Below, one piece after another: positions 40,101 to 47,340 of a DNA stretch of 57,847 nt. Numbering within the stretch: the first letter of the stretch is position 1; each line of letters begins with the position of its first letter. The notes under the pieces were generated by a model. It was not told where the DNA came from. It saw only the letters and a list, made by a program, of their open reading frames with translations, and made no database searches. The DNA is taken from positions 1-57,847 of the forward strand of contig JAFLUX010000009.1 in NCBI GenBank assembly GCA_022508605.1, written 5' to 3'. The position numbers were made by a program, and so were the translations under genes. The stretch is from Bacteroidales bacterium (GTDB taxonomy: Bacteria > Bacteroidota > Bacteroidia > Bacteroidales > UBA932).

Positions 40101-40957
40101 TCGAGAACCTCCGGATGACCGGGGAACAGTTCCTCCATCTCTTCCCTGCTCTTTATGAACTCCTCCTGAGTGTAGTGCAGGCGTTTCGGGTCGCTTATGT
40201 TGGCGTTCGTGGTGAGGCATATCAGGCGGTCGTGTACCGGACCGTCCTCCCGGCTGATGAAGTGGGCGTCGTTCGTTGCCACGACATTTATCCCGAGTTC
40301 TCCGGCGAGTCTGAATATGCCCTCGTTGGCCACGGTCTGCTCACTGTATACCCTGTCGATTTTTTCCTTGGCCTCGGGCGGCAGCCCCTCTACCCTGCTC
40401 TTGTGCAGCATTACCTCCAGGTAGTAGTCTTCGCCGAAAAGATTCTTGTGCCACAAGGCGGCCTTGCGGGCCTCGTCGTAGTTTCCCGCAATGAGATTCT
40501 GGGAAATTTCTCCGGCAAGACAGGCGGAACAGCAGATGAGGTCTTCGTGGTACTGCTCCAATATCTCGTGGGTCACCCTCGGCTTGTAGTAGAAGCCTTC
40601 TATGAACCCCTCCGAGCAGATTTTCATCAGGTTCCTGTAGCCGTTGTAGTTTTTGGCCAGCAGAATCAGGTGGTAGTATTTTTTGTGCTCCGGGTCATGC
40701 AGGCGGTGGTCGTAGTGGCGCGTTACGTAGATTTCGCAGCCCACGAGAGGCTTCACCACGGGCTTCTTGTCCGGTCCGAGATTGCTTTTGTCCCAGGCCC
40801 ATTTCAGGAACTCCTTGACCCCGTACATATTGCCGTGGTCGGTGATTGCGAGTGCGGGCATCCCGAGCTCGCGGGCTTTGGCAAACAACTTTTTGATATC
40901 CGACAGGCCGTCGAGTATCGAGTACTGGGTGTGGACGTGCAGGTGTACAAACGACAT
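37106..40957 (-). CDS. dnaE: DNA polymerase III alpha subunit
   Basis: A 1283-residue replicative polymerase from MSFVHLHVHTQYSILDGL; an in-frame ATG at 41020 is rejected because the promoter and a leader hairpin lie within it. The PHP domain is present (HVHTQYS; AITDHGNMYG). The palm has PGRGSAAGSVVAYCLGIT and PDIDVDFE with catalytic Asp residues; fingers, HhH and OB-fold regions (ARVTVEDYSGHYEFALFGKD) follow. The C-terminal region is shorter than in E. coli. It has its own promoter and a hairpin leader and overlaps folK tail to tail. Confidence 0.97.
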   Translation of the reverse strand: MSFVHLHVHTQYSILDGLSDIKKLFAKARELGMPALAITDHGNMYGVKEFLKWAWDKSNLGPDKKPVVKPLVGCEIYVTRHYDHRLHDPEHKKYYHLILLAKNYNGYRNLMKICSEGFIEGFYYKPRVTHEILEQYHEDLICCSACLAGEISQNLIAGNYDEARKAALWHKNLFGEDYYLEVMLHKSRVEGLPPEAKEKIDRVYSEQTVANEGIFRLAGELGINVVATNDAHFISREDGPVHDRLICLTTNANISDPKRLHYTQEEFIKSREEMEELFPGHPEVLDNTLAVAEKIEAYKIDRPHVLPKFAIDPDFLSDIDAKLLEYKDVIDAGRNNEAGEYRGDEFCHSVAYLCELTYRGAHSRYGETLNGEQTERIDFELKTISKMGFPDYFLIVQDYIAASRKHGYLVGPGRGSAAGSVVAYCLGITNLDPIKYNLLFERFLNPDRISMPDIDVDFENLLDAHDYVERSYGEDHVSRVITFGTMAAKSAIKDVARISEVSIDESNRLSKMVPDRLSEKVEKEYPFNPKLDELKPGFKVIEKEVEIDGVKQKRSFQKGMEDVNVKITLSNCYRLVPEFKNELENGPEINKEVLKYALKLEGCIRQVGVHACATIIGRSNLTDHIPICLSKDKETGKDVWTSQYDGHYIEDVGMLKMDFLGLNTLSIIHETLRNIKQRHGIDIDIEAIDIADRETLELYGRGDTTVVFQFESEGMKNWLQRLRPERFEDLIAMNALYRPGPMDYIPDFVARKQGVQKIEYDLPEMEEYLDETYGITVYQEQVMLLSRKLANFTKGEADRLRKAMGKKKINEMMELKDKFMTQGQANGHPEKVLDKIWKDWEKFAEYAFNKSHATCYAWVSYQTGWLKCHYTAEFLAANLSCNLSNMEEIKNIMADCKMHGIKVLSPDVNESEAKFTVNHDGNIRFGLGGLKSFGSNVVDAIIAERAANGMFADVFDFVERMAERSAKDGKNVVISAKSVEILAIAGAFDSFGYRRSQFFAPGESGERFIDELTRYMDLFKADKMDNSLSLFGEVEELKPKRPSVPDAPEEENTLNLLQEEKNYVGMYLSSHPLDRYSFEIENFTNISMGRLQDTVSECEKEGKKFSGAVAGIVTEVKSITTKNGSPGARVTVEDYSGHYEFALFGKDYEAYIAYMKPHEYLYMQGEIDERYFVKPEERAKGRTAPYAFKIKRILLLGNVVETFVSGLSVDIDTSQINPDFRKQFRMLLKDNPGSTPLSVVIHDKSTGYNLDFHSKKYTVAVSGELIMQLKLLGLPCSVRKKPA

Positions 40958-41007
40958 ATCACAAACCCCGGAATGCAGCGTAGTTTTCTGCACCAAGGTT
41001 TGTGATA
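40957..41007 (-). promoter_or_regulatory. Hairpin filling the dnaE 5' leader
   Basis: TATCACAAACC and GGTTTGTGATA (plus strand 40957-40967 and 40997-41007) are perfect 11-bp inverted arms; a second 5-bp stem TGCAG/CTGCA (40974-40978, 40988-40992) is nested inside. On the dnaE transcript the 3' arm ends at the A of the start codon. The upstream -7 box predicts transcription starting at the 5' arm. Confidence 0.6.
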
Positions 41008-41008
41008 G

Positions 41009-41016
41009 CAAATTTA
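41009..41016 (-). promoter_or_regulatory. -7 box TAAATTTG for dnaE
   Basis: TAAATTTG on the minus strand lies 12 bp after the preceding stop codon and 51 nt before the dnaE ATG. No clear -33 TTG. Confidence 0.55.
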
Positions 41017-41027
41017 GCAAATATTTT

Positions 41028-41636
41028 TTATTTGCTGAGCTTGAATCCGAGCTTTGCCCCGTTTACATTGGAGAGCGTGCCCTGCACGAGGGCGAGGGTG
41101 CTGTTGTCGGACACTTTGGTGACCGCTCCGAGGACTTTCTGGATGAATCCCAGGAATTTGTCGGCCTCGAACAGAATCTCGCATCCGCTCCCGGTGGTTT
41201 TGACGGTGCCGACGAGCTTCAGGGTGAAGAGCTTTGCGAAGTTGATGGTTACTTTGTCGCCTTCCTTGGTCCAGGTGCCGGGGATGTTGAGTTTGCCGGC
41301 GTTGAGGGTGAAGGAACCGTCGTTGTTGAAGCTGAAGGAGGCGGAACCGGCCTTGATTCCTGCCTTGGCGAGAATGTCGTCGCATTTCTTTTCCACGGAA
41401 CCGGTGCCGGCGGATGCCGCCAGGCTGGTCAGCACGTTGTCGGACGATGCTGCAACGGCCACGCCCTGGTATTTCCAGGTGCCCTTGATGTCGAAGTTTG
41501 CGGCGGATGATGTGCCGGAGATGACGTCTCCCACTTTTTCGGTGGCCACTTTCAGGAAGGAGTCGAGCCAGTCCTGTGCGTTGGCAGCGGAAGCGCAGAG
41601 CGCCAATGCGCTGAAAAATACGATGGCTTTTTTCAT
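41028..41636 (-). CDS. Small exported protein, DUF4923-like
   Basis: A 202-residue protein with signal peptide MKKAIVFFSALALCASAANA cut before QDW. The mature part resembles the lipocalin-like DUF4923 family of Bacteroidales: IKGTWKYQGVAVAASSDNVL, SFSFNNDGSFTLNAGKLNIP, GTWTKEGDKVTINF. Likely periplasmic or membrane-associated beta-barrel; function unknown. It starts 10 nt after the ThiL-like gene, so the two are probably cotranscribed, and dnaE follows with its own promoter. Confidence 0.72.
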   Translation of the reverse strand: MKKAIVFFSALALCASAANAQDWLDSFLKVATEKVGDVISGTSSAANFDIKGTWKYQGVAVAASSDNVLTSLAASAGTGSVEKKCDDILAKAGIKAGSASFSFNNDGSFTLNAGKLNIPGTWTKEGDKVTINFAKLFTLKLVGTVKTTGSGCEILFEADKFLGFIQKVLGAVTKVSDNSTLALVQGTLSNVNGAKLGFKLSK

Positions 41637-41646
41637 GATTCTATTC

Positions 41647-42651
41647 TTAAGATTGAATGTCGGTATCGGGCCAGCCAGGGGCTGACACTTTGTGTTCGAG
41701 CCAGGAAGGGTCTACGAGCACGGCCCCGGCCTCTGGCAGTGCAAGATGTCCTATGATGTCGAAGGCTTGGAACTCGTGCCTGAGCGTATCGAAACGGTCT
41801 ATCGGGACGGAAAACAGCACCCGGCAGTCCTCTCCTCCGTTCATGGCCGCCGACACCGGGTCGAAGTCCATTTCCTTGCCGAGGGCGAAGGTGCCCGATT
41901 CGAACGGGATGCGGTCTGCGTATGCCTTGACTCCGAGACCTGTCGATTCCCTGAGTCGCAGCATGGCGTCGGCGAGTCCGCGATCCACGAATACGGAGGC
42001 CGACGGGCTTATGCCGGCATCCGAGAGTTGTGCGGGAAGTCCGGCAGGAAGTTCGGGCTTGAGGTAGGCGGCGACGAGCATCTTGTGCTTTTCAAGCGCT
42101 TCGCGGGTGTTCTCTATGCCACCGTCGTAGCGCTGCCTGCCGCGTTCGAGAATGCGCAGGCCGCAGTAAGCGGCACCGAGCGCGCCGGTGACGCAGAGAA
42201 GGTCTTTGGATGCCGGGGCGGGACGCTCCCCTGCCTCGATGCATCCGCTGCAGCTCACGGCGATGCTCAGCCCGTTTTGCGAGGGCTGTATGTCGAGTCC
42301 GACGCTTTCGTATCCGAACTCCGACGCGGCCTGGAGCGCTCCGCTCCACAACTCCCTTATGCTGTCGAAGTTCAGCTTCGCCGACACGCCGAGGACGACG
42401 GACAGGGTGCGCGGCATGGCCATGGAGGCGTACAAGGCCCCTGTTGCCACGGTGACGGCCTTGTATCCGAGATGTTTGAGCGGGAAGTACACGAGGTCGA
42501 AGTCTATCCCTTCGAGAAACAGTCTCGATGCTCCGGCCACCCTTCTGCCCGGCTCCGGTACGAAGCAGCTTTCGGAGAACGGTTCGAATCCGGAACCGTC
42601 GAACAGCAGCCGTATGGCCTCGCGGCGGCCGAGTTGTTCAAAGTTTTGCAT
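41647..42651 (-). CDS. ThiL-like protein with degenerate active site
   Basis: A 334-residue intact frame of the PurM/ThiL (thiamine-monophosphate kinase) fold. It keeps FLEGIDFDLVYFPLKHLGYKA (45-65), LLCVTGALGAAYCGLRILER (151-170) and NGGEDCRVLF (271-280). But the Asp-rich GDDAA motif that binds Mg-ATP is absent near 25-40, the family's NxSD reads TGAL (70-73), GGDT reads GLDI (118-121) and DxSDGL reads VDRGLA (222-227). Kinase activity is therefore doubtful. It could be a regulator or an enzyme with altered chemistry. ATG at 42651 lies only 4 nt from a TATCTTTG box. Confidence 0.7.
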   Translation of the reverse strand: MQNFEQLGRREAIRLLFDGSGFEPFSESCFVPEPGRRVAGASRLFLEGIDFDLVYFPLKHLGYKAVTVATGALYASMAMPRTLSVVLGVSAKLNFDSIRELWSGALQAASEFGYESVGLDIQPSQNGLSIAVSCSGCIEAGERPAPASKDLLCVTGALGAAYCGLRILERGRQRYDGGIENTREALEKHKMLVAAYLKPELPAGLPAQLSDAGISPSASVFVDRGLADAMLRLRESTGLGVKAYADRIPFESGTFALGKEMDFDPVSAAMNGGEDCRVLFSVPIDRFDTLRHEFQAFDIIGHLALPEAGAVLVDPSWLEHKVSAPGWPDTDIQS

Positions 42652-42655
42652 TACG

Positions 42656-42663
42656 CAAAGATA
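42656..42663 (-). promoter_or_regulatory. -7 box TATCTTTG for the ThiL-like gene
   Basis: TATCTTTG ends 4 nt before the ATG (CGTA between), which would make the mRNA leaderless. Confidence 0.6.
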
Positions 42664-42685
42664 ACAAAAAAACAGATTTTTTATT

Positions 42686-42693
42686 TACCTTTG
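42686..42693 (+). promoter_or_regulatory. -7 box TACCTTTG for the pheS-cyuA unit
   Basis: TACCTTTG ends 7 nt before the ATG at 42701. That ATG starts an obvious signal peptide, so it must be the true start and the mRNA is nearly leaderless. Confidence 0.65.
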
Positions 42694-42700
42694 TAATCTT

Positions 42701-43114
42701 ATGAAAAAAACGATTCTCATACTTCTCGCCGCCCTCACAGGCGTCTTTGCCGGCGCGCAGGAAAACAAGACTCCGGAAGAGAGGGAAAAGGAACTGTATG
42801 AATCCATTCAGAAGCAGGTCGACAGGCTTGCCGAGCAGTTGAATCTGACCGGCGGGCAGATTTTTTACGTCGACAGCATCCTCACCCATGACTACAATGC
42901 CATGGTCAAGGAACTCAACGACATGTCCACCGCCAGAGTGAGCAACGGAAGCCTATACGAAGCCGTCCAGGACAAGTGGGCCGAGCGGATATACCAGGCT
43001 TTCGAGAAATTGTTCACCCAGGAGCAATGGCAGGAATATCTCAAGTCCGGGGCTTCCCGGGAAAAGAAACTCCGCGACAAGAGGGCGACAAAACTCAACA
43101 AGAAGCAGCTATGA
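42701..43114 (+). CDS. Small exported helical protein upstream of pheS
   Basis: A 137-residue protein with signal peptide MKKTILILLAALTGVFAGAQ. The mature part is highly charged and helical (PEEREKELYESIQKQVDRLA; LFTQEQWQEYLKSGASREKK), loosely like small periplasmic Spy/CpxP-type chaperones, but the LTxxQ repeats are weak (LNLTGGQI). Function unknown. It overlaps pheS by ATGA, so it is expressed with it. Confidence 0.72.
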   Translation: MKKTILILLAALTGVFAGAQENKTPEEREKELYESIQKQVDRLAEQLNLTGGQIFYVDSILTHDYNAMVKELNDMSTARVSNGSLYEAVQDKWAERIYQAFEKLFTQEQWQEYLKSGASREKKLRDKRATKLNKKQL

Positions 43115-44148
43115 AACGTGAAGATATAGACAGAATCCTTTCCGAACTCGACTCGCTCAAGTGCAAAACCGCGAAGGAGGTGGAGGAAGCCCGTGTGCGC
43201 TTCCTCGGCAAAAAGGGAGAACTGACGGCACTTTTCGATGAGTTCCGCACCATCGACAAGGCCCGCAAGGCGGAATTTGGAAAGGCCCTCAATGAATTGA
43301 AGCAGAAGGCCCAGGCCAAGATAGAGGAGCTGAAAGGCAAAATATCTGCAAGCGGCGCACAGGAGGGGCCGGCAACGGACCTCACCATGCCGGGAGACTT
43401 CTTTGAGCAGGGGTCGAGGCATCCGGTGAGCATAGTGCGCCAGCAGATAGTCGAAATCTTCCGCAAATTCGGCTACGATGTGGCGGAAGGCCCTGAAATA
43501 GAGGACGACTACCATGTGTTCGAGGCCCTCAACTTCCCTGCGAACCACCCTGCGAGGGATATGCAGGACACATTCTTCGTTTCTGCCGGACATCTGAATC
43601 CCCTGCTGCTCCGCACCCATACGTCCAGCGTTCAGGTGCGCACTATGGAGAAGATGGACGTGCCCATAAGGGTAATATGCCCCGGGCGGGTATTCCGCAA
43701 CGAGGCCATCAGCGCCCGCGCGCACTGCATTTTCCATCAGGTGGAGGGACTTTATATCGACGAAAACGTGACTTTCGCAGACCTGAAGCAAGCCATACTG
43801 CTGTTCGCCCGCGAAATGTTCGGCCCGGATACCAGCATACGCATGCGGCCGAGTTACTTCCCTTTCACCGAGCCGTCGGCCGAAGTGGACGTGAGCTGCA
43901 ACATCTGCCACGGCAAGGGCTGCAACATTTGCAAAGGCACAGGCTGGTTGGAAATACTCGGTTGCGGCATGGTGGACCCCAACGTGCTTGAAGCGAGCGG
44001 CATAGATTCGTCCCGCTACAGCGGCTTCGCCTTCGGGATGGGACTGGAGCGCATAGCCATGCTCAAATGGAGGGTCAACGACCTCCGCCATTACTTCGAG
44101 AACGACATGCGTTTCCTTCACGAGTTCGCCGCCGCTCCGGAAATCTGA
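43111..44148 (+). CDS. pheS: Phenylalanine-tRNA ligase alpha subunit
   Basis: A 345-residue class II synthetase subunit from MKREDIDRILSELD; an in-frame ATG at 42976 is inside the upstream gene and is rejected. The N-terminal coiled coil is followed by MPGDFFEQGSRHPVSIVRQQ, motif 2 PGRVFRNEAISARAHCIFHQ, VEGLYIDENV and motif 3 GFAFGMGLERIAML. pheT is not adjacent, as in many Bacteroidota. murQ begins 4 nt later. Confidence 0.97.
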   Translation: MKREDIDRILSELDSLKCKTAKEVEEARVRFLGKKGELTALFDEFRTIDKARKAEFGKALNELKQKAQAKIEELKGKISASGAQEGPATDLTMPGDFFEQGSRHPVSIVRQQIVEIFRKFGYDVAEGPEIEDDYHVFEALNFPANHPARDMQDTFFVSAGHLNPLLLRTHTSSVQVRTMEKMDVPIRVICPGRVFRNEAISARAHCIFHQVEGLYIDENVTFADLKQAILLFAREMFGPDTSIRMRPSYFPFTEPSAEVDVSCNICHGKGCNICKGTGWLEILGCGMVDPNVLEASGIDSSRYSGFAFGMGLERIAMLKWRVNDLRHYFENDMRFLHEFAAAPEI

Positions 44149-44152
44149 CGCC

Positions 44153-44968
44153 ATGCGCACCACGGAACAGGACTCACGCTACGCGCATTTGGACAAGATG
44201 AGCACCTTGGAGCTGCTCGAGGGGATGAATGCCGAAGACATGTCCGTCCCGCGTGCGGTCAGGGCGGCGATTCCGTCCATGGAAAAGTTTGTGGATGCAA
44301 TCGTGGAAAGGATGTCCCGCGGAGGGCGTGTATTCTATGTGGGGGCAGGCACGAGCGGACGTCTCGGCGTGGTGGACGCATCGGAAATTCCCCCGACCTA
44401 CGGGGTGAGGGACAGGTTCATAGGCATAATAGCCGGAGGCGACGGAGCGATACGCACTGCTGTGGAAGGTGCGGAAGACGACATGGAACAGGGCTGGCGC
44501 GACATAGGGGCCTTCTCCCCTGCCGCCGCCGACACCGTGATAGGTATAGCGGCATCGGGCATGACTCCTTACGTGCTTGGGGCGGTGAGAGCCGCCAGGG
44601 CAGCGGGACTGCTTACCGGAGGCATCACGTGCAACGAATGTTCTCCGCTGTCCGGAGAAGTGGATTTCCCTCTCGAGGCGGTTGTAGGCCCGGAGTTCGT
44701 CACCGGCAGCACGAGGATGAAGTCCGGCACGGCGACTAAGTTGATGCTCAACATGATATCCACTGCCGTGATGATACGTCTCGGCCATGTCAGCGGCAGC
44801 CGCATGGTAGACATGCAGCCTACCAACAGCAAGTTGCGCGACCGGGGAGTGCGCATGCTCATGGATGCCACGGGCATGGAGGATTATGAAAAGGCCGGCG
44901 AACTTTTGCTGCGTTACGGCAGTGTGAGGTTGGCCGCGGAAGCATATAATTCAGGACGAGAAATATGA
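44153..44968 (+). CDS. murQ: N-acetylmuramic acid 6-phosphate etherase
   Basis: A 271-residue SIS-fold lyase that removes lactate from MurNAc-6-phosphate to give GlcNAc-6-phosphate in murein recycling. GAGTSGRLGVVDASEIPPTY carries the catalytic Glu, GGDGAIRTAVEGAEDD the second, and TGSTRMKSGTATKLMLNMIS ends the domain. Slightly short but complete. It stands between pheS and a 40-codon ORF. Confidence 0.95.
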   Translation: MRTTEQDSRYAHLDKMSTLELLEGMNAEDMSVPRAVRAAIPSMEKFVDAIVERMSRGGRVFYVGAGTSGRLGVVDASEIPPTYGVRDRFIGIIAGGDGAIRTAVEGAEDDMEQGWRDIGAFSPAAADTVIGIAASGMTPYVLGAVRAARAAGLLTGGITCNECSPLSGEVDFPLEAVVGPEFVTGSTRMKSGTATKLMLNMISTAVMIRLGHVSGSRMVDMQPTNSKLRDRGVRMLMDATGMEDYEKAGELLLRYGSVRLAAEAYNSGREI

Positions 44969-45087
44969 AAAATCTTTATTCAAGACCGGAAACTGAAATA
45001 CAGGAACAGTGCCTGTATGAGCTGCTTTGCGATTCGGCAGGGGGGACTCTCGAAGATTTCATGGACGGCGGAGAATTCGTCTGGTGA
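44965..45087 (+). CDS. 40-residue ORF between murQ and the kinase gene
   Basis: The ATG at 44965 overlaps the murQ stop (ATGA) and the stop TGA at 45085-45087 is 1 nt from the kinase ATG, so translation could be coupled on both sides. The peptide starts MKNLYSRPETEIQEQ and ends GGTLEDFMDGGEFVW, with LCDSAGG in the middle and Cys at 16 and 22. No signal peptide or membrane segment is visible. The layout (basic/Pro N-terminus, then a Cys-Gly-acidic C-terminus ending in Trp) recalls short Bacteroidota peptides of unknown role, an impression only. Confidence 0.6.
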   Translation: MKNLYSRPETEIQEQCLYELLCDSAGGTLEDFMDGGEFVW

Positions 45088-45088
45088 T

Positions 45089-45925
45089 ATGAGACTCGTA
45101 GTCGAGGCCGGGGCAACCAAAAGCGACTGGAGGATAATCGGTGGCGCTTTTTCGGGGGAGGAGCGGCATCTGTTCCCCGGCATCAATGTGTCGAGCATGC
45201 CCATGGCCCGCAACATAGAGACGGTCGAAACGGCACTCAGGGCGCTCGGAAATCCTCGTCCAGAATCTTTATTCATGTATGTGGCAGGAATTGTCACGGA
45301 AGATGTAAAACGCTCCCTTGTACCTGTTTTGCAGGAGCTTACCGGAGCGGAAGAAATAGAGGTGCGCGATGACATGGTTGCGGCGGCGCGCGCCGTGTGC
45401 GGGCGGGAGCCCGGCATAGTGGCCATACTGGGCACCGGCTCCAACACCTGTTTCTGGGATGGGACGGAGGCTGTGAGCAAGGTGCGTTCCGGCGGCTTTA
45501 TCATAGGTGACGAGGGGGGAGGAGCGGCGCTCGGCAAACTTTTCCTTGCAGATTTCATAAAGGACCTCGTCCCCGAACCTGTGGCCGCAGGCTTTGCGGA
45601 GAACTTCGATGCGTCTTATGAGGCCATAGTGCGGAATGTATATCGCGGCCCGGCCCCCTCCGGCTATCTTGGGGGCATCGCGCCGTTCCTGCTTGCCCGA
45701 TATGAGGACCCGTATGTGAAATCGCTTGTGGACGGCAATTTCAGGGCGTTCGTGCAGCGTTCGCTGAAACGCTACGAGACAGACAAATACCCTGTGGGCA
45801 TAGCCGGTGGATTCGGATGGGCATGCCGCGATATAATAAAACGGATTTGCATGGAGGAGGGCGTGAGTGTCGGATGTTTTGAGTCCGAACCTGTCAACGC
45901 CCTTGTAAAATACCATTCCTTATGA
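45089..45925 (+). CDS. BadF/BadG-type sugar kinase, MurK-like (N-acetylmuramate / GlcNAc kinase)
   Basis: A 278-residue ASKHA kinase from MRLVVEAGATKSDWRIIGG. AILGTGSNTCFWDG (adenosine/phosphate site) and GGFIIGDEGGGAALGKLF match the BadF-type GlcNAc kinases. In Bacteroidota murQ neighbours of this type act as MurNAc kinases (MurK), so MurNAc or GlcNAc is the probable substrate. The first phosphate motif has Glu (VEAGATK) in place of the usual Asp. It overlaps cyuA by ATGA. Confidence 0.82.
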   Translation: MRLVVEAGATKSDWRIIGGAFSGEERHLFPGINVSSMPMARNIETVETALRALGNPRPESLFMYVAGIVTEDVKRSLVPVLQELTGAEEIEVRDDMVAAARAVCGREPGIVAILGTGSNTCFWDGTEAVSKVRSGGFIIGDEGGGAALGKLFLADFIKDLVPEPVAAGFAENFDASYEAIVRNVYRGPAPSGYLGGIAPFLLARYEDPYVKSLVDGNFRAFVQRSLKRYETDKYPVGIAGGFGWACRDIIKRICMEEGVSVGCFESEPVNALVKYHSL

Positions 45926-47226
45926 CCGACGCTCAGATTATCGAACTCATTAAGCGGGAAGTGGTCCCGGCTGTAGGATGCACCGAACCGGCTGCCGTGG
46001 CCCTGTGTACGGCATACGCCGCAGAAGCTCTCGGATGCCGTCCCGATGCCGTCTCCGTGCGGCTCAGCGGCAATATGCTGAAAAACGCCATGGGCGTGGG
46101 CATACCGGGTACAGGGATGACCGGACTGCCGATTGCCGTGGCCCTCGGCGCCATCGCAGGGAAAAGCGGCAACGGCCTGGAACTGCTGAAGGACAGTACG
46201 CCGGAGGCCGTTGCGGAGGCCCGGGCATTCATAGCTGACGGGCGGGTGGAAATAGGACTTACTGAGGATTCGGACGAGATTCTTTACATCGAGGTCGTAT
46301 GCTCGGCAGGAGAAGCCCGTGCACGTGCTGTCATAGCGAGGGAACATACCCGTCTTGTGCTGCTCGAAGGCCCTTGCGCGGAAGCATATCATCTTTCCGA
46401 GTCCGGGACGGGCGGCGAAAGCGCGTCCATCACCGGGGCTAACCTGGCAGGGGAGGGGGAGGAGTTGACGCTCAAGAGGGTGTATGACTTTGCCGTGAGC
46501 GTGCCGCTCGAAGACATAGAGTTCATAGATGAGGCGCGCAGGCTGAATGAGGCGGCTGCGCAGGAGGCCCTGAAAGGCAACTATGGCCACGAGCTCGGCA
46601 AAACCCTGTCGCGCCCGCTGGGCAAGGGTATTTTCGGAGACACCGTATTCAGCCATATAATAAGCGCCACGTCCAGTGCCTGCGATGCGAGGATGGCCGG
46701 CGCTATGATTCCCGTGATGAGCAATTCCGGCAGCGGCAATCAGGGCATCGCGGCCACCCTGCCCGTGGTGGTCTTTGCCAAGGAGAACCACAACACCCGT
46801 GAAGAACTGCTCCGGGCGCTGGTGTTGAGCCACCTTACCGCCATATACATCAAACAGAGCCTCGGGCGTCTGAGCGCCCTTTGCGGCTGTGTCGTGGCCT
46901 CTACCGGCAGCAGCTGCGGCCTCACATATCTCATGGGCGGCGGATACGGGCAGGTGGCGGCGAGCGTGAAAAATATGATAGCCAACCTTGCAGGCATGGT
47001 GTGCGACGGGGCCAAGCCCAGTTGCGCCCTCAAGCTGAGCAGCGGCGTTTCCACTGCGGTGCTGAGCGCCATGCTGGCTGTGCAGAATCATTCCGTGAGC
47101 AGTACCGAGGGCCTGATAGAGGACGATGTTGACTGCTGCATCCACAATATGACACGCCTCGGCTCCGTGGGAATGAGGGAAACGGACAAGATGGTGCTGG
47201 ACATAATGACGCACAAGAAGGTTTAG
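45922..47226 (+). CDS. cyuA: L-cysteine desulfidase family protein (CyuA/UPF0597)
   Basis: A 434-residue protein similar to the CyuA/YhaM group, which breaks L-cysteine into pyruvate, sulfide and ammonia. Cys20 in VGCTEPAAVAL matches the reactive cysteine, and later cysteines (LCGCVVASTGSSCG; MVCDGAKPSCALK) match those placed to bind a 4Fe-4S cluster. The paralogous L-serine dehydratase alpha domain is the alternative assignment. It overlaps the kinase by ATGA and ends the operon begun at 42701. Confidence 0.88.
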   Translation: MTDAQIIELIKREVVPAVGCTEPAAVALCTAYAAEALGCRPDAVSVRLSGNMLKNAMGVGIPGTGMTGLPIAVALGAIAGKSGNGLELLKDSTPEAVAEARAFIADGRVEIGLTEDSDEILYIEVVCSAGEARARAVIAREHTRLVLLEGPCAEAYHLSESGTGGESASITGANLAGEGEELTLKRVYDFAVSVPLEDIEFIDEARRLNEAAAQEALKGNYGHELGKTLSRPLGKGIFGDTVFSHIISATSSACDARMAGAMIPVMSNSGSGNQGIAATLPVVVFAKENHNTREELLRALVLSHLTAIYIKQSLGRLSALCGCVVASTGSSCGLTYLMGGGYGQVAASVKNMIANLAGMVCDGAKPSCALKLSSGVSTAVLSAMLAVQNHSVSSTEGLIEDDVDCCIHNMTRLGSVGMRETDKMVLDIMTHKKV

Positions 47227-47278
47227 GTTTGGAGTGTAGCGGCCTTCCGAACAAATTGTCCGTTCAAATTATAGATTC

Positions 47279-47302
47279 AAATCCGAAAAAGTTTGGATTT
47301 TT
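47279..47302 (+). terminator. Probable terminator after cyuA
   Basis: AAATCCGAA (47279-47287), loop AAAG, TTTGGATTT (47292-47300), then TT before an A-run. The stem is AT-rich and only 9 bp, with no long U-tract. It overlaps the -33 element of the tRNA-Gly promoter. Confidence 0.45.
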
Positions 47303-47322
47303 AAAAAATCTTCGTACATTTG
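47292..47322 (+). promoter_or_regulatory. tRNA-Gly promoter (TTTG-N19-TACATTTG)
   Basis: TTTG (47292-47295) and TACATTTG (47315-47322) with a 19-bp spacer: the best promoter match in the window. The -7 box ends 18 nt before the mature tRNA. Confidence 0.8.
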
Positions 47323-47340
47323 CAGTCCCGAAAGGGAACT

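Noticed and set aside
39530..41005. A 491-codon plus-strand frame opposite dnaE
   Set aside because: dnaE motifs are intact on the other strand; the antisense translation is low-complexity Val/Tyr/Gly-rich with no recognisable fold.
41637..42700. TPP riboswitch near the ThiL-like gene
   Set aside because: There are only 10 bp on one side and 49 bp on the other, and no CUGAGA-type core is present.
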